Assembly: GCA_016185245.1 (NCBI GenBank)
Contig: JACPNZ010000039.1
Location: forward strand, 186,001 to 250,000
Direction of reading: 5' to 3'
From: Hyphomicrobiales bacterium
Lineage (GTDB): Bacteria; Pseudomonadota; Alphaproteobacteria; Rhizobiales; Aestuariivirgaceae
Length of the DNA: 64,000 nucleotides
Positions within the stretch are counted from its first letter, which is position 1, and each line of letters begins with the position of its first letter. The notes below the pieces were generated by a model. It worked only from the letters and a program-made list of their open reading frames with translations. It did not search any database and was not told where the DNA came from. Shown here one piece after another: positions 28,077-36,478 of this stretch. The position numbers were made by a program, and so were the translations under genes.

Positions 28077-28781
28077 TCAGCTCCGCCTGGCCGCCCGCTC
28101 GCCTTCACCCGATGCCAGATCGGCGAGTACGGTTTCGCCGGCCAATGCCCGTTGCCCGACGCTCGCCAGGGCCTGGCATCCGGCCGGCAGATAGACATCG
28201 ACCCGGCTGCCGAAGCGGATCAGGCCGAAGCGCTGGCCCGCCATCAGATGTTCGCCCTCATTGACGAACTTGACGATCCGCCTGGCGACGAGCCCGGCGA
28301 TCTGCACCACGCCGAGGCGGCGGCCGTCGGGGAGATCGAGGGTGAAGGCCTGGCGCTCGTTGTCGAGGCTCGCCTTGTCGAGTTCGGCATTGATGAAGGC
28401 GCCGGGAACATAGGCGATGCGGCGGATCGCGGCATCGACGGGGCTGCGGTTCACATGGACGTCGAAGACATTCATGAACACCGAGATGCGGGTGACGGGG
28501 CTGCGCTCAAGGTCGAGCTCGGGCGGCGGCATCACCTCCTCGACAGCGCTGATGCGGCCGTCGGCGGGTGAGATCACCAGCCCTTCGCGGAGCGGTGTCA
28601 CCCGTTCGGGATCGCGGAAGAAATAGGCGCACCAGCCGGTTGCCACGACGCCGATCCAGCCGAGGAAGGAGAGGTCGAGCCAGAACAGCACCAGTGTTGC
28701 CGCGGCGAAAATCGCCACGAAACGCCAGCCTTCCCGGTGCACGGGAACCAGCGCCTGGCGGATGCTGTTGGCAATCGACAT
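28077..28781 (-). CDS. psd: Phosphatidylserine decarboxylase proenzyme
   Basis: This 234-residue short-form Psd converts phosphatidylserine to phosphatidylethanolamine. An N-terminal hydrophobic stretch (about 22-52) anchors it to the membrane. The self-cleavage site is Gly191-Ser192 in [12 protein letters not shown]; Ser192 becomes the pyruvoyl prosthetic group. [14 protein letters not shown] is the conserved core. It lies directly upstream of pssA (2-nt gap). The short form lacking the long insertions is typical of alphaproteobacteria. Confidence 0.9.
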   Translation of the reverse strand: MSIANSIRQALVPVHREGWRFVAIFAAATLVLFWLDLSFLGWIGVVATGWCAYFFRDPERVTPLREGLVISPADGRISAVEEVMPPPELDLERSPVTRISVFMNVFDVHVNRSPVDAAIRRIAYVPGAFINAELDKASLDNERQAFTLDLPDGRRLGVVQIAGLVARRIVKFVNEGEHLMAGQRFGLIRFGSRVDVYLPAGCQALASVGQRALAGETVLADLASGEGERAARRS

Positions 28782-28824
28782 GGGGCTTCATGTAGCGCGG
28801 CTTGCCAGCTTTGCAAGGCAATTC

Positions 28825-28858
28825 GGGCGCGCCCACGATCCCCATCGCGGGCACGCCC
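28825..28858 (-). terminator. Long hairpin after the YbjQ gene
   Basis: A 15-bp stem with a 4-nt loop lies between the end of the ybjQ-like gene and the psd start. On the minus-strand RNA both mismatches become G-U pairs, so the stem is continuous (arms around GGGCGTGCCCGCGAT). No U-run follows, so a Rho-aided or partial terminator, or an mRNA end stabiliser, is more likely than a classical intrinsic one. Confidence 0.45.
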
Positions 28859-28882
28859 GTCGTCAACCACCGTCAGGAAATG

Positions 28883-29320
28883 TTAGTGCCGCAGCAGCGA
28901 TCCGGCATAGGCGGGCCGGGCCGCCAGAAACGACATGTCGAAGTCCATGTCGGCTTCCATGTCAGGAGCCGGGCTTGCCGGCATCACCGGGACGAACTGC
29001 GGCAGCTTTACGGTCTTGACCGCCGTTCCCGCCGCATTGACGCAGAACACCCCGTTGCTCATCTCGACCACATCGAGCCTGAGGCCGACGACCGCGTCGG
29101 CGCCGAGCTTCTCGGCCTGGGCCACCAGCGTCCTGCTGGCGGCCTCCTTGGCCTCGTTCAGCCCCCGATCCAGATCGGCGAGCGTGGTGACCTGGAACTG
29201 GCGGATGCCGCCGGCCGAGTTCTTGATGACGCGACGGGTCCACACCGCCGTGCCGCGCACCACTCCGAGGGCCTCTTCCGTAACCCGGCCGGCAATGCCG
29301 TCGGTTGTCGTGACAATCAT
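28883..29320 (-). CDS. YbjQ/UPF0145 family protein
   Basis: This 145-residue protein belongs to the YbjQ family (DUF74, sometimes called heavy-metal-binding domain). The N terminus MIVTTTDGIAGRVTEEALGVVRGTAV and LGADAVVGLRLDVVEMSNGVF follow the family pattern; members form beta/alpha pentamers. The C-terminal ~30 residues are Met/Asp-rich and variable. GGGGAGAG precedes the ATG. The cellular role of the family is not established. Confidence 0.8.
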   Translation of the reverse strand: MIVTTTDGIAGRVTEEALGVVRGTAVWTRRVIKNSAGGIRQFQVTTLADLDRGLNEAKEAASRTLVAQAEKLGADAVVGLRLDVVEMSNGVFCVNAAGTAVKTVKLPQFVPVMPASPAPDMEADMDFDMSFLAARPAYAGSLLRH

Positions 29321-29552
29321 TTGACTCTCCCCGAATTCACCGGGACGTCCGGCTCTTTTCCACCGCCGGTTCGCCCCTGTCCCTTGTTCCGATCCCCACC
29401 ATTTTGGATGTCACCGGTTCCACAAGTTTCCCCGTGGATGACCTCACCCTGGCCGACAGACGTAAACAAAGGGGAATCAGCCGCCAATTTGCCTCGAATT
29501 TTCAAGGAATAAGCGGCAAATTTTACCGGCAGCCTTAATGCCCGGTCAGAGA

Positions 29553-31481
29553 TCAGGGTGTGTAACTTGTTACCCGCCTTGTGGTTTCGAGTTCCTTTCC
29601 GATCGCCGCTTCGAGCAATTCTTCGCTATCTTCGGCTTCGGCCTGGGCCAGAATGTTGCGCGCTTCGTCGGCCTCGCGCTGGCGGTTCCACATGCTGGCG
29701 TAAAGTCCGTTCTTCCTGAGCAGCGCCGCATGGGTGCCGCGCTCGGCCACCTGGCCCTTGTCGAGAACGATGATCTCGTCGGCATCGACCACGGTCGAAA
29801 GCCGGTGGGCGATCACCAGGGTGGTGCGATTGCTCGATACCTTGCGCAGCGCATCCTGGATGTCCTGCTCGGTGTGGCTGTCGAGCGCCGATGTCGCCTC
29901 GTCGAGAATGAGGATGGGCGGGCCCTTCAGGATGGTGCGGGCGATCGACACGCGCTGCTTCTCGCCGCCCGACAGCTTGAGCCCACGCTCGCCGACCAGC
30001 GCATCGTAGCCCTTGGGCAGCGACATCACGAAACTATGGATTTGCGCAAGCTTGGCGGCATCCTCCACCTCGGTGTTGGATGCCTCGGGCCGGCCGTAGC
30101 GGATGTTGTAGCGGATCGTGTCGTTGAACAGCACCGTATCCTGCGGCACCATGCCGATGGCGGCGCGCAGCGACTTCTGGGTCGCCTTGGCGATGTCCTG
30201 GCCGTCGATCAGGATGCGGCCGCGGCTCACGTCATAGAAACGGTAGAGCAGCCGCGAGATCGTCGACTTGCCGGCCCCCGAGGGACCGACGATCGCCACG
30301 GTGTGGCCGGGCGGCACGCGGAACGAGAGGTTGCGGATGATCGGCCGCTCGCTGTCATAGGCAAAGGATACGGCCTCGAACACCACCTCGGCCTGGTCGA
30401 CGATCAATGCGCGCGCATCCGGCGCATCGGCCACTTCGACATTCACCTTGAGCAGGTTGAACATCTGCTCGACGTCGATCAGTCCCTGCTTGATCTCGCG
30501 ATAGGACGAGCCGATGAAATTGAGCGGCATGTAGAGCTGCACCATCAGGGCGTTGATCATGACGAGATCGCCGACCGTGGCGCGGCCGCCGGCGATGGCA
30601 TAGGCCGACATCGCCATGACGATGGTGAGGCCTATGGCGTAGATCACGGCCTGGCCGGCGTTGAGCACCGCCAGCGACACCCAGGTCTTGACCGCCGCCG
30701 TCTCGTAGCGCGCCATCGACTTGTCGTAGCGCCTGGCTTCGTGGTCTTCGTTGCCGAAATATTTGACGGTTTCGAAATTGAGCAGGCTGTCGATCGCCTT
30801 GGTGGACGCATCGTTGTCGGCCTCGTTCATGGCGCGGCGAATGCCGATGCGCCACTCGGTGGCGGCATAGGTGTACCACACATAGATGACGACGGTCGCC
30901 AGGACGACCGCCGCATAGGCCCAGCCGAAGGACCAGGCGAGTACGCCCGCCACCAGGGCGATTTCGAGGAGTGTCGGAAACGTATTGAACAGCGAGAAGC
31001 GCAAAACCGTGTCGATGCCGGCGGTGCCGCGCGCGACGATACGCGACAGCCCGCCGGTGCGGCGCTCAAGATGGAACTTGAGCGATAGAATATGAAGATG
31101 GCGGAAAGTGCGGATCGACAGTTCGCGCACCGCCCGCTGGCCGACCTTGGCGAAGATCGCGTCGCGGAACTGGGCCAGCGCCACCATCATGATGCGGCCG
31201 AAACCATAGGCCACCACCATGACCAGCGGCACGCTCACGGCGATGGCGGCAACGGCGGCGGTGCCGCTCCCGGCGGTCAGCGCATCGGTTGCGTATTTGA
31301 AGGCATAGGGCGTCCAGACGGTGACGATCTTGGAGAGGATCAGCGCCACCATGGCGATGACTACGCGCCCCTTGAGATCGCCACGGCCATCGGGCCACAG
31401 ATAGGGCAACAGGTCCCTGAGGATCGCCCAGTGATTGCCGTCGCCCGCGCCCGCGGGGCTCGGCGGCGTATTGCGGGTCAT
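29553..31481 (-). CDS. Atm1/HMT1-type ABC exporter (permease-ATPase half transporter)
   Basis: This 642-residue half transporter has six membrane helices (about residues 35-330) followed by an ATPase. Walker A is GPSGAGKSTISRLLYRFYD, the signature LSGGEKQRVSIARTIL and Walker B ILILDEATSALD. The membrane part contains FHLERRTGGLSRIVARGT and LLNFETVKYFGNEDHE, hallmarks of the mitochondrial Atm1/NaAtm1 clade. That clade exports glutathione derivatives and glutathione-metal complexes; a homodimer is expected. It follows the LysM gene by 24 bp, so the two are probably co-transcribed. Confidence 0.87.
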   Translation of the reverse strand: MTRNTPPSPAGAGDGNHWAILRDLLPYLWPDGRGDLKGRVVIAMVALILSKIVTVWTPYAFKYATDALTAGSGTAAVAAIAVSVPLVMVVAYGFGRIMMVALAQFRDAIFAKVGQRAVRELSIRTFRHLHILSLKFHLERRTGGLSRIVARGTAGIDTVLRFSLFNTFPTLLEIALVAGVLAWSFGWAYAAVVLATVVIYVWYTYAATEWRIGIRRAMNEADNDASTKAIDSLLNFETVKYFGNEDHEARRYDKSMARYETAAVKTWVSLAVLNAGQAVIYAIGLTIVMAMSAYAIAGGRATVGDLVMINALMVQLYMPLNFIGSSYREIKQGLIDVEQMFNLLKVNVEVADAPDARALIVDQAEVVFEAVSFAYDSERPIIRNLSFRVPPGHTVAIVGPSGAGKSTISRLLYRFYDVSRGRILIDGQDIAKATQKSLRAAIGMVPQDTVLFNDTIRYNIRYGRPEASNTEVEDAAKLAQIHSFVMSLPKGYDALVGERGLKLSGGEKQRVSIARTILKGPPILILDEATSALDSHTEQDIQDALRKVSSNRTTLVIAHRLSTVVDADEIIVLDKGQVAERGTHAALLRKNGLYASMWNRQREADEARNILAQAEAEDSEELLEAAIGKELETTRRVTSYTP

Positions 31482-31505
31482 GGCACCGCTCGCGTGTCCC
31501 GCGCC

Positions 31506-32834
31506 CTATTGGCCACTGCTGCCGCCTTCTTCGGGCTTCAGAGGATCGCTCCGCGCCGGATCGATCTTCTCCGGCGGCACGACATCTGGGGTAGTGAAGA
31601 TCTGACCCGGATAGATCAGGTCGGGATTGCGGATCTGGTCCTTGTTGGCGGCAAACAGAATCGTGTATTTGACGCCCGAACCATAGATCACCGAGGAAAT
31701 GCGCCACAGATTGTTGCCGGGCTGGATGACGATGCGGCCAATCTTGGGCTTGGGCGGCTCGGCGGCGGTCTCGGTTTGAGCCGCCGCACTTGCCTCGGTC
31801 GAGGTCGTGGCGGCGGCAAGTTTCGTCGTCTCCTCGCGGAAGAAGGGGATTTCGATGCGGGTAACGACCGCACCGGCGGCATCGAGTGCATCGACCCGAA
31901 GCGAGTGGACGCCGGGCTTGATGGGTGCTGCACCGGCAAAGCTCCAGCGGCTGTCGTCGCCGGCCTTGGCTTCGCCCGCCAATCCGTTGTCGACATAAAG
32001 GCGTGCGATGGTTCCGGGCTGGCCACGGCCGGAAAAGACGATATTGCCGGACCCGTCGTAATCCACCGCATCGAGGCTGGCCGGCAGGGAGGCCGCCGAT
32101 TTGGCGGCGGGTACGGCCGCCTGGCCATCGGTCGCCGGGGCCTGCAGCACCTTGGTCGGCTGATCGGGGCTGACCACGGCGACGAGTGCATCCTGTTTTT
32201 GCTGCTCGGGGACAATGACCGCCACCGTCTGTTCCGACTTGGTCGCCACGGTCTCGTTCTTGCCCTTGGACTCGATGGTGAGAGCCCCGCTGCCCCGGGG
32301 TAGCGGCGCATCGGGAACGACGACGAAGGAGCCTTCGCTGTTGGTGACGGCGGAACCGACCGCCTTGCCGTCGAGCATGACGGTCACTTGCGAACCGGCG
32401 GCGGCGCGGCCGGCAATCACCGCCTCGCCGGATTTCTCCACCCGCACCGTATCGAAGGTGGGAACGGTCACGGCCGGAGCGGTTTTATCGGACTTGGCCG
32501 GTTCCTGGGCGGGCTGCGCCGCCGCTGTCTGGGCGGGTTTGGCCGAAGCCTGGGTCTCTGCCGGAGGTGTTGCGGCATCGGTGGTCTTGGCAGGCTCGCT
32601 CGAAGCCTGGGTCTCTGCCGGTTGGACTTCCGCCGTTTTGGCGGCCGTCGATTTTTCGGTAACCGTGGACTGGCCGCTTGTCGCCGGTTTTTGTTCGGCG
32701 GTGACGGTTTTCTGCGGCGCCGCCGGCAGCCAGCGGTCGCGGGTGATCCCGGCGACTACGGCGATCACGGCGATGGCCAGGCCGATCAGGATCAGGATGG
32801 GGTTGCTCTTCCTTTGGCTTGTATCTTCGCTCAT
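31506..32834 (-). CDS. LysM-domain envelope protein
   Basis: This 442-residue protein has one N-terminal membrane anchor (about 13-29, ILILIGLAIAVIAVVAGI), then a low-complexity Ala/Thr/Gln/Pro linker (about 35-135). Two Ig-like/Big-type regions follow (about 140-320), then a C-terminal LysM domain (about 370-425: IQPGNNLWRISSVIYG to NPDLIYPGQIF). LysM binds peptidoglycan. The linker contains a near-duplicate PAETQAS unit encoded by a 57-bp-spaced DNA repeat. Same arrangement is seen in alphaproteobacterial LysM proteins next to Atm1-type exporters, but the role is unknown. Confidence 0.8.
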   Translation of the reverse strand: MSEDTSQRKSNPILILIGLAIAVIAVVAGITRDRWLPAAPQKTVTAEQKPATSGQSTVTEKSTAAKTAEVQPAETQASSEPAKTTDAATPPAETQASAKPAQTAAAQPAQEPAKSDKTAPAVTVPTFDTVRVEKSGEAVIAGRAAAGSQVTVMLDGKAVGSAVTNSEGSFVVVPDAPLPRGSGALTIESKGKNETVATKSEQTVAVIVPEQQKQDALVAVVSPDQPTKVLQAPATDGQAAVPAAKSAASLPASLDAVDYDGSGNIVFSGRGQPGTIARLYVDNGLAGEAKAGDDSRWSFAGAAPIKPGVHSLRVDALDAAGAVVTRIEIPFFREETTKLAAATTSTEASAAAQTETAAEPPKPKIGRIVIQPGNNLWRISSVIYGSGVKYTILFAANKDQIRNPDLIYPGQIFTTPDVVPPEKIDPARSDPLKPEEGGSSGQ

Positions 32835-33008
32835 CTCGTCGCCGTCGTTCTCATCTCGCTCATCGCCCTGTGGCGAATGGACCCTTCGCTAGGGCCCGGT
32901 TGGGGCCTTAATAGGGCTCCGGTCGCGTTTCTGCAAAGATTCGCTTGATTCATTGTTGATGCGGGCGGGATCGGCCGTTATCACTGTGCTACATCTCAAG
33001 GTTGTAAT

Positions 33009-33608
33009 ATGCTTCCAGCCAAGAAACTCTGCGTCTATTGCGGCTCCGGATCGGGCCGCAATCCTGCCTATGTGGAGGCTGCCCGCACTCTCGGCAAGGC
33101 CATGGCGGCGGCCGATATCGGTCTCGTTTATGGCGGCGGCGGCCTCGGCCTGATGGGCGAGGTGGCGAAAACCGTTCTGGCCGAGGGTGGCCATGTGACC
33201 GGCATCATTCCGGGCTTCCTCGCCAACAAGGAACGCATGCTGACCGAAGCCAACGAACTGGTGGTCACCGCCGACATGCATGAGCGGAAAATGACCATGT
33301 TCGCCAGGTCCTCGGGCTTCGTCGCGCTCCCCGGCGGCCTCGGCACGCTGGAGGAGCTCGCCGAGATATCGACCTGGGCCCAGCTCGGCCAGCACGCCAA
33401 GCCGATCATCCTGTGCAATGTCGAAGGCTACTGGAATCCGCTGGTGACACTGCTCGACCACATGCGCCAGGAAAACTTCATCCGCGCCGGCCTGGAATTC
33501 AAGCTCGATGTGGTGGCCCGCGCCGAAGACGTGATCCCGTCCTTCGAATACCGGCTGCGCACCAGCCACGGCAAGGTGACGGCCGAACACCTGCTGGGCA
33601 GGCTTTAA
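33009..33608 (+). CDS. LOG-family nucleotide 5'-monophosphate phosphoribohydrolase
   Basis: This 199-residue Rossmann-fold protein is of the TIGR00730/LOG (lonely guy) family. Motifs are CVYCGSGSGRNPAY at the N terminus, the nucleotide loop GGGGLGLMG, and the catalytic PGGLGTLEELAE preceded by MHERKMTMF. Family members cleave AMP or cytokinin ribotides, releasing the free base. It is divergent from the LysM gene and overlaps the rarD stop tail-to-tail by 4 nt. Whether it makes cytokinin or only handles nucleotides is not decidable here. Confidence 0.87.
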   Translation: MLPAKKLCVYCGSGSGRNPAYVEAARTLGKAMAAADIGLVYGGGGLGLMGEVAKTVLAEGGHVTGIIPGFLANKERMLTEANELVVTADMHERKMTMFARSSGFVALPGGLGTLEELAEISTWAQLGQHAKPIILCNVEGYWNPLVTLLDHMRQENFIRAGLEFKLDVVARAEDVIPSFEYRLRTSHGKVTAEHLLGRL

Positions 33609-34537
33609 ACCGGCTCGGCGGTGCTGCGGCGGTTGCGCTCGCCGCGCAATGCCGACCAGGAGAAAATCGCCAAGGCCAGCCAGATGATGGCGAAGGAGGC
33701 GAGTTTTGCGCCGCCAATCGGTTCCCGGAAGATGAACACGGCGGTGAGGAAGACGAGTGACGGCGACAGATATTGCAGGAGCCCCGCGGTCGAATAGCGG
33801 AGGCGGCGGATCGAAGCGGCATAGAGCATCAGCGAGGCAGCGGTCAGCACGCCGCTGCCCGCCAGCATCAGCGTATCGAAGGCGTTGTCGCCGAAGTGAG
33901 TGGCGCCGCGGCTTGCCAGCCAAAGCTCGGCTCCCAGCAGCGGCAGGGCGATGATCGCGGTCTCGATCAGGAAGCCTTCGGTGGGTCCAACCGCAATGGT
34001 CTTGCGCAGGAAGCCATAGAGACAGAAGGTCGTGGCCAGCATCAGGCCGAGCCAGGGAAAGACCCCGGCCGAGATCGTCTGGATCAGCACCGCCACCACA
34101 GCCAAGGCCAGCGCCACCATCTGCGGCCTCGTGAAGCGCTCGCCCAGGAACAGATAACCCACCACCACGTTGAGCAGCGGATTGATGAAATACCCCATGC
34201 TCGATTCGAGAGTGCGCCCCACCTCGATCGACCAGATGTAAAAGCCCCAGTTGAAGACGATGAGGCAAGAGGTCAGCGCCAGTGTGGCCACCATGCGCGG
34301 GTTGGCGAGCGCCTTGCGCACCTCGGAAAACTGGCCGAGATACCAGACGATGGCGAGGGCGATGGGCAGCGCCCACAGCCCACGGCTGGCGGCGATCTCG
34401 ACGGGCGAGATATGGCGGATCAGGCCGAAATAGACCGCCATGCCGCCCCACACGAGATGGGCCATCACGGCAAGGGCAACACCCTTTTCCGATTCGCTCA
34501 TGCGGCGGGCTGAGAGGGTTGGTTCAGCAACGGTCAT
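33605..34537 (-). CDS. rarD: EamA-family transporter (RarD)
   Basis: This 310-residue drug/metabolite transporter has ten hydrophobic helices. The opening MAHLVWGGMAVYFGLIRHISPVEI and NWGFYIWSIEVGRTLESSMGYFINPL are diagnostic of RarD. The N-terminal ~18 residues are polar. Substrate unknown; RarD was named for chloramphenicol sensitivity in E. coli. It lies 73 bp downstream of cimA on the same strand, so could be read from that message. Confidence 0.85.
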   Translation of the reverse strand: MTVAEPTLSARRMSESEKGVALAVMAHLVWGGMAVYFGLIRHISPVEIAASRGLWALPIALAIVWYLGQFSEVRKALANPRMVATLALTSCLIVFNWGFYIWSIEVGRTLESSMGYFINPLLNVVVGYLFLGERFTRPQMVALALAVVAVLIQTISAGVFPWLGLMLATTFCLYGFLRKTIAVGPTEGFLIETAIIALPLLGAELWLASRGATHFGDNAFDTLMLAGSGVLTAASLMLYAASIRRLRYSTAGLLQYLSPSLVFLTAVFIFREPIGGAKLASFAIIWLALAIFSWSALRGERNRRSTAEPV

Positions 34538-34610
34538 AGGCGGCGTCTAGCCGCCCACCCTGGCTTGCGCAAACGGCGCCTCGTCATGTCTTCCATGAGC
34601 GACCCGCATG

Positions 34611-36191
34611 TCAGGCGGCAACGCCCGCCTGAATGAGCTTGTAGATGATCGAGTCCGACAGGGCCTGGAACGAGGCCTCGACGATGTTGGGCGAAACGCC
34701 GACGGTGAACCAGCGGTTGCCTTTGCCGTCACGGCTCTCGATCAGCACCCTCGTTGTAGCGCCGGTGCCGCCGTTGAGGATACGCACCTTGAAATCTACC
34801 AGCTCCATGTCGTCGATGAACTGCTGATATTTGCCGAGGTCCTTCCGCAGCGCCAGGTCGAGGGCATTGACCGGGCCGTTGCCTTCGCCGGCATTGAGAT
34901 AGGTCTCGCCGTCGATCCGCACCTTGACCACCGCTTCCGAAACCATCTCCTTGTCGCGCTCCTCGACGATGACGCGGTAGGACAGCACGTCGAAGTAATG
35001 CGGCACGGTGCCCAGCGCCCGGCGCGCCAGAAGTTCGAAGGAAGCATCCGCCCCGTCATAGGCATAGCCCTGGGCCTCGCGCTCCTTCACATCGCGGAGC
35101 AGCGCATCGAGCCGCGAGTCGTCTTTCGCCATGGCGATGCCGATGCGGCCGAGTTCGGCGATGAGATTGGATTTTCCCGCCTGGTCGGAAACCAGCATGC
35201 GGCGGCGATTACCCACCGTCTCGGGCGGCACGTGCTCGTAGGTCTCGGGCTCCTTGACGATGGCCGAAGCGTGAATGCCGGCCTTGGTGGCAAAGGCGCT
35301 CTTTCCCACATAGGGTGCTTGAGCATTGGGCGAGCGGTTCAAGAGCTCGTCGAAAGTCCGCGCCACATGGGTGAGCTCGGCGAGCGACTTTTCACTGACC
35401 CCGGTCTCGAAGCGCTGACGATAGGCGGGCTTCAACACCAGAGTGGGAATGATCGACACCAGATTGGCATTGCCGCAGCGCTCGCCGATGCCGTTGAGGG
35501 TGCCCTGGATGTGGCGGACGCCGGCATCGACAGCGGCCAGCGAGTTGGCGACGGCCTGCTCGGTATCGTTGTGGGCGTGGATGCCGAGGTGATTGCCCGG
35601 CACCGATTTGGTCACGGTACGGACGATATCGAAGATTTCCGAGGGCAGCGTTCCGCCATTGGTGTCGCAGAGGACGACCCAGCGCGCCCCGGCATCGTAA
35701 GCGGCGCTGGCACAGGCCACGGCATAGTCCGGGTTGGCCTTGAAGCCATCGAAGAAGTGTTCGCAGTCGACCAGCACCTCGCGGCCGGCAGCTTTCGCCG
35801 CCGCGACCGATTGCTCGATCGACTCGATGTTCTCCTCGTTAGTGCAGCCGAGCGCAACGCGCACGTGATAGTCCCAGGACTTGGCAACAAAGCAGATGGC
35901 TTTGGCCCTGGCCCTGAGAAGCTGCTGCAGGCCGGCATCGTTGGAGACCGAACGGCCCGGCCGCTTGACCATGCCGAAGGCGGTGAAGGTGGCGCGCGTC
36001 GTCCGCTCCTCGCCGAAAAGGGCCGTATCGGTGGGATTGCCGCCGGGATAGCCGCCTTCGATATAGTCGATACCGAGCTGATCGAGCAGCCCCATGACCA
36101 CCAGCTTGTCGTCGACCGAGAAATCGACCCCCGGCGTCTGCTGCCCATCGCGTAGCGTGGTATCGAAGAGATAGAGGCGTTCGCAGGTCAT
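34611..36191 (-). CDS. cimA: (R)-citramalate synthase
   Basis: This 526-residue DRE-TIM enzyme condenses pyruvate and acetyl-CoA to citramalate, giving a threonine-independent route to isoleucine. The active-site motif LFDTTLRDGQQTPGVDFS is near the N terminus. GIHAHNDTEQAVANSLAAVDAGV supplies the metal-binding histidines, and GTLNGIGERCGNANL is typical. The C-terminal ~120 residues form the LeuA-type allosteric domain. The GGYPGGNPTD segment is characteristic of CimA rather than LeuA or homocitrate synthase. A palindromic repeat sits just upstream of the start. Confidence 0.88.
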   Translation of the reverse strand: MTCERLYLFDTTLRDGQQTPGVDFSVDDKLVVMGLLDQLGIDYIEGGYPGGNPTDTALFGEERTTRATFTAFGMVKRPGRSVSNDAGLQQLLRARAKAICFVAKSWDYHVRVALGCTNEENIESIEQSVAAAKAAGREVLVDCEHFFDGFKANPDYAVACASAAYDAGARWVVLCDTNGGTLPSEIFDIVRTVTKSVPGNHLGIHAHNDTEQAVANSLAAVDAGVRHIQGTLNGIGERCGNANLVSIIPTLVLKPAYRQRFETGVSEKSLAELTHVARTFDELLNRSPNAQAPYVGKSAFATKAGIHASAIVKEPETYEHVPPETVGNRRRMLVSDQAGKSNLIAELGRIGIAMAKDDSRLDALLRDVKEREAQGYAYDGADASFELLARRALGTVPHYFDVLSYRVIVEERDKEMVSEAVVKVRIDGETYLNAGEGNGPVNALDLALRKDLGKYQQFIDDMELVDFKVRILNGGTGATTRVLIESRDGKGNRWFTVGVSPNIVEASFQALSDSIIYKLIQAGVAA

Positions 36192-36205
36192 GGGTCAATC
36201 CTTCG

Positions 36206-36251
36206 CTTCTCCCCTCGCGGGAGAAGGTGGCGCGAAGCGCCGGATGAGGGG
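36206..36251. repeat. Palindromic intergenic element, copy 1
   Basis: An 8-bp stem (CTTCTCCC/GGGAGAAG) with a 5-nt loop, followed by GCGCGAAGCGCCGGATGAGG. The 21-nt palindrome is identical to that at 36415, and the GAAGCGCCGGATGAGGGG tail is shared too. Looks like a mobile REP-like intergenic unit. Confidence 0.65.
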
Positions 36252-36261
36252 CTGCGGGTCA

Positions 36262-36396
36262 TCAGATTAAACCGTTCCACTTGAGCACCACATAGACGGC
36301 GGCGAGGATCACGATCACCTTCAACGCCACATAGCCCAGCCAGTGTTTGGGAAACGGCAGGCTGTCATGCCAGGATTTCTTGTCGGGCGCGGTCAT
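36262..36396 (-). CDS. Small single-helix membrane protein, 44 aa
   Basis: A short gene between cysS and cimA. Its product begins MTAPDKKSWHDSLPFPKHWL and ends in one strongly hydrophobic helix (about residues 21-38, GYVALKVIVILAAVYVVL) plus KWNGLI. GAGGGA lies 8 nt upstream of the ATG. The polar N terminus followed by one helix suggests a bitopic inner-membrane protein. Codon choice is typical of the neighbours. I do not recognise a family. It is flanked on both sides by the paired palindromic elements. Confidence 0.6.
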   Translation of the reverse strand: MTAPDKKSWHDSLPFPKHWLGYVALKVIVILAAVYVVLKWNGLI

Positions 36397-36414
36397 GTCA
36401 ACAATCCCTCTTCC

Positions 36415-36470
36415 CTTCTCCCCTCGCGGGAGAAGGGTGAGCTTGCGAACCGAAGCGCCGGATGAGGGGG
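36415..36470. repeat. Palindromic intergenic element, copy 2
   Basis: Second copy of the 36206 element: the 21-nt palindrome is identical, followed after a variable insert by GAAGCGCCGGATGAGGGG. It sits between the cysS stop and the small membrane-protein start. Both copies are in the same orientation. Confidence 0.65.
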
Positions 36471-36478
36471 ACCTTGTC

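Noticed and set aside
29538-31088. 516-codon plus-strand open frame opposite the Atm1-type exporter
   Set aside because: The exporter has intact Walker and signature motifs; the opposite frame has none.
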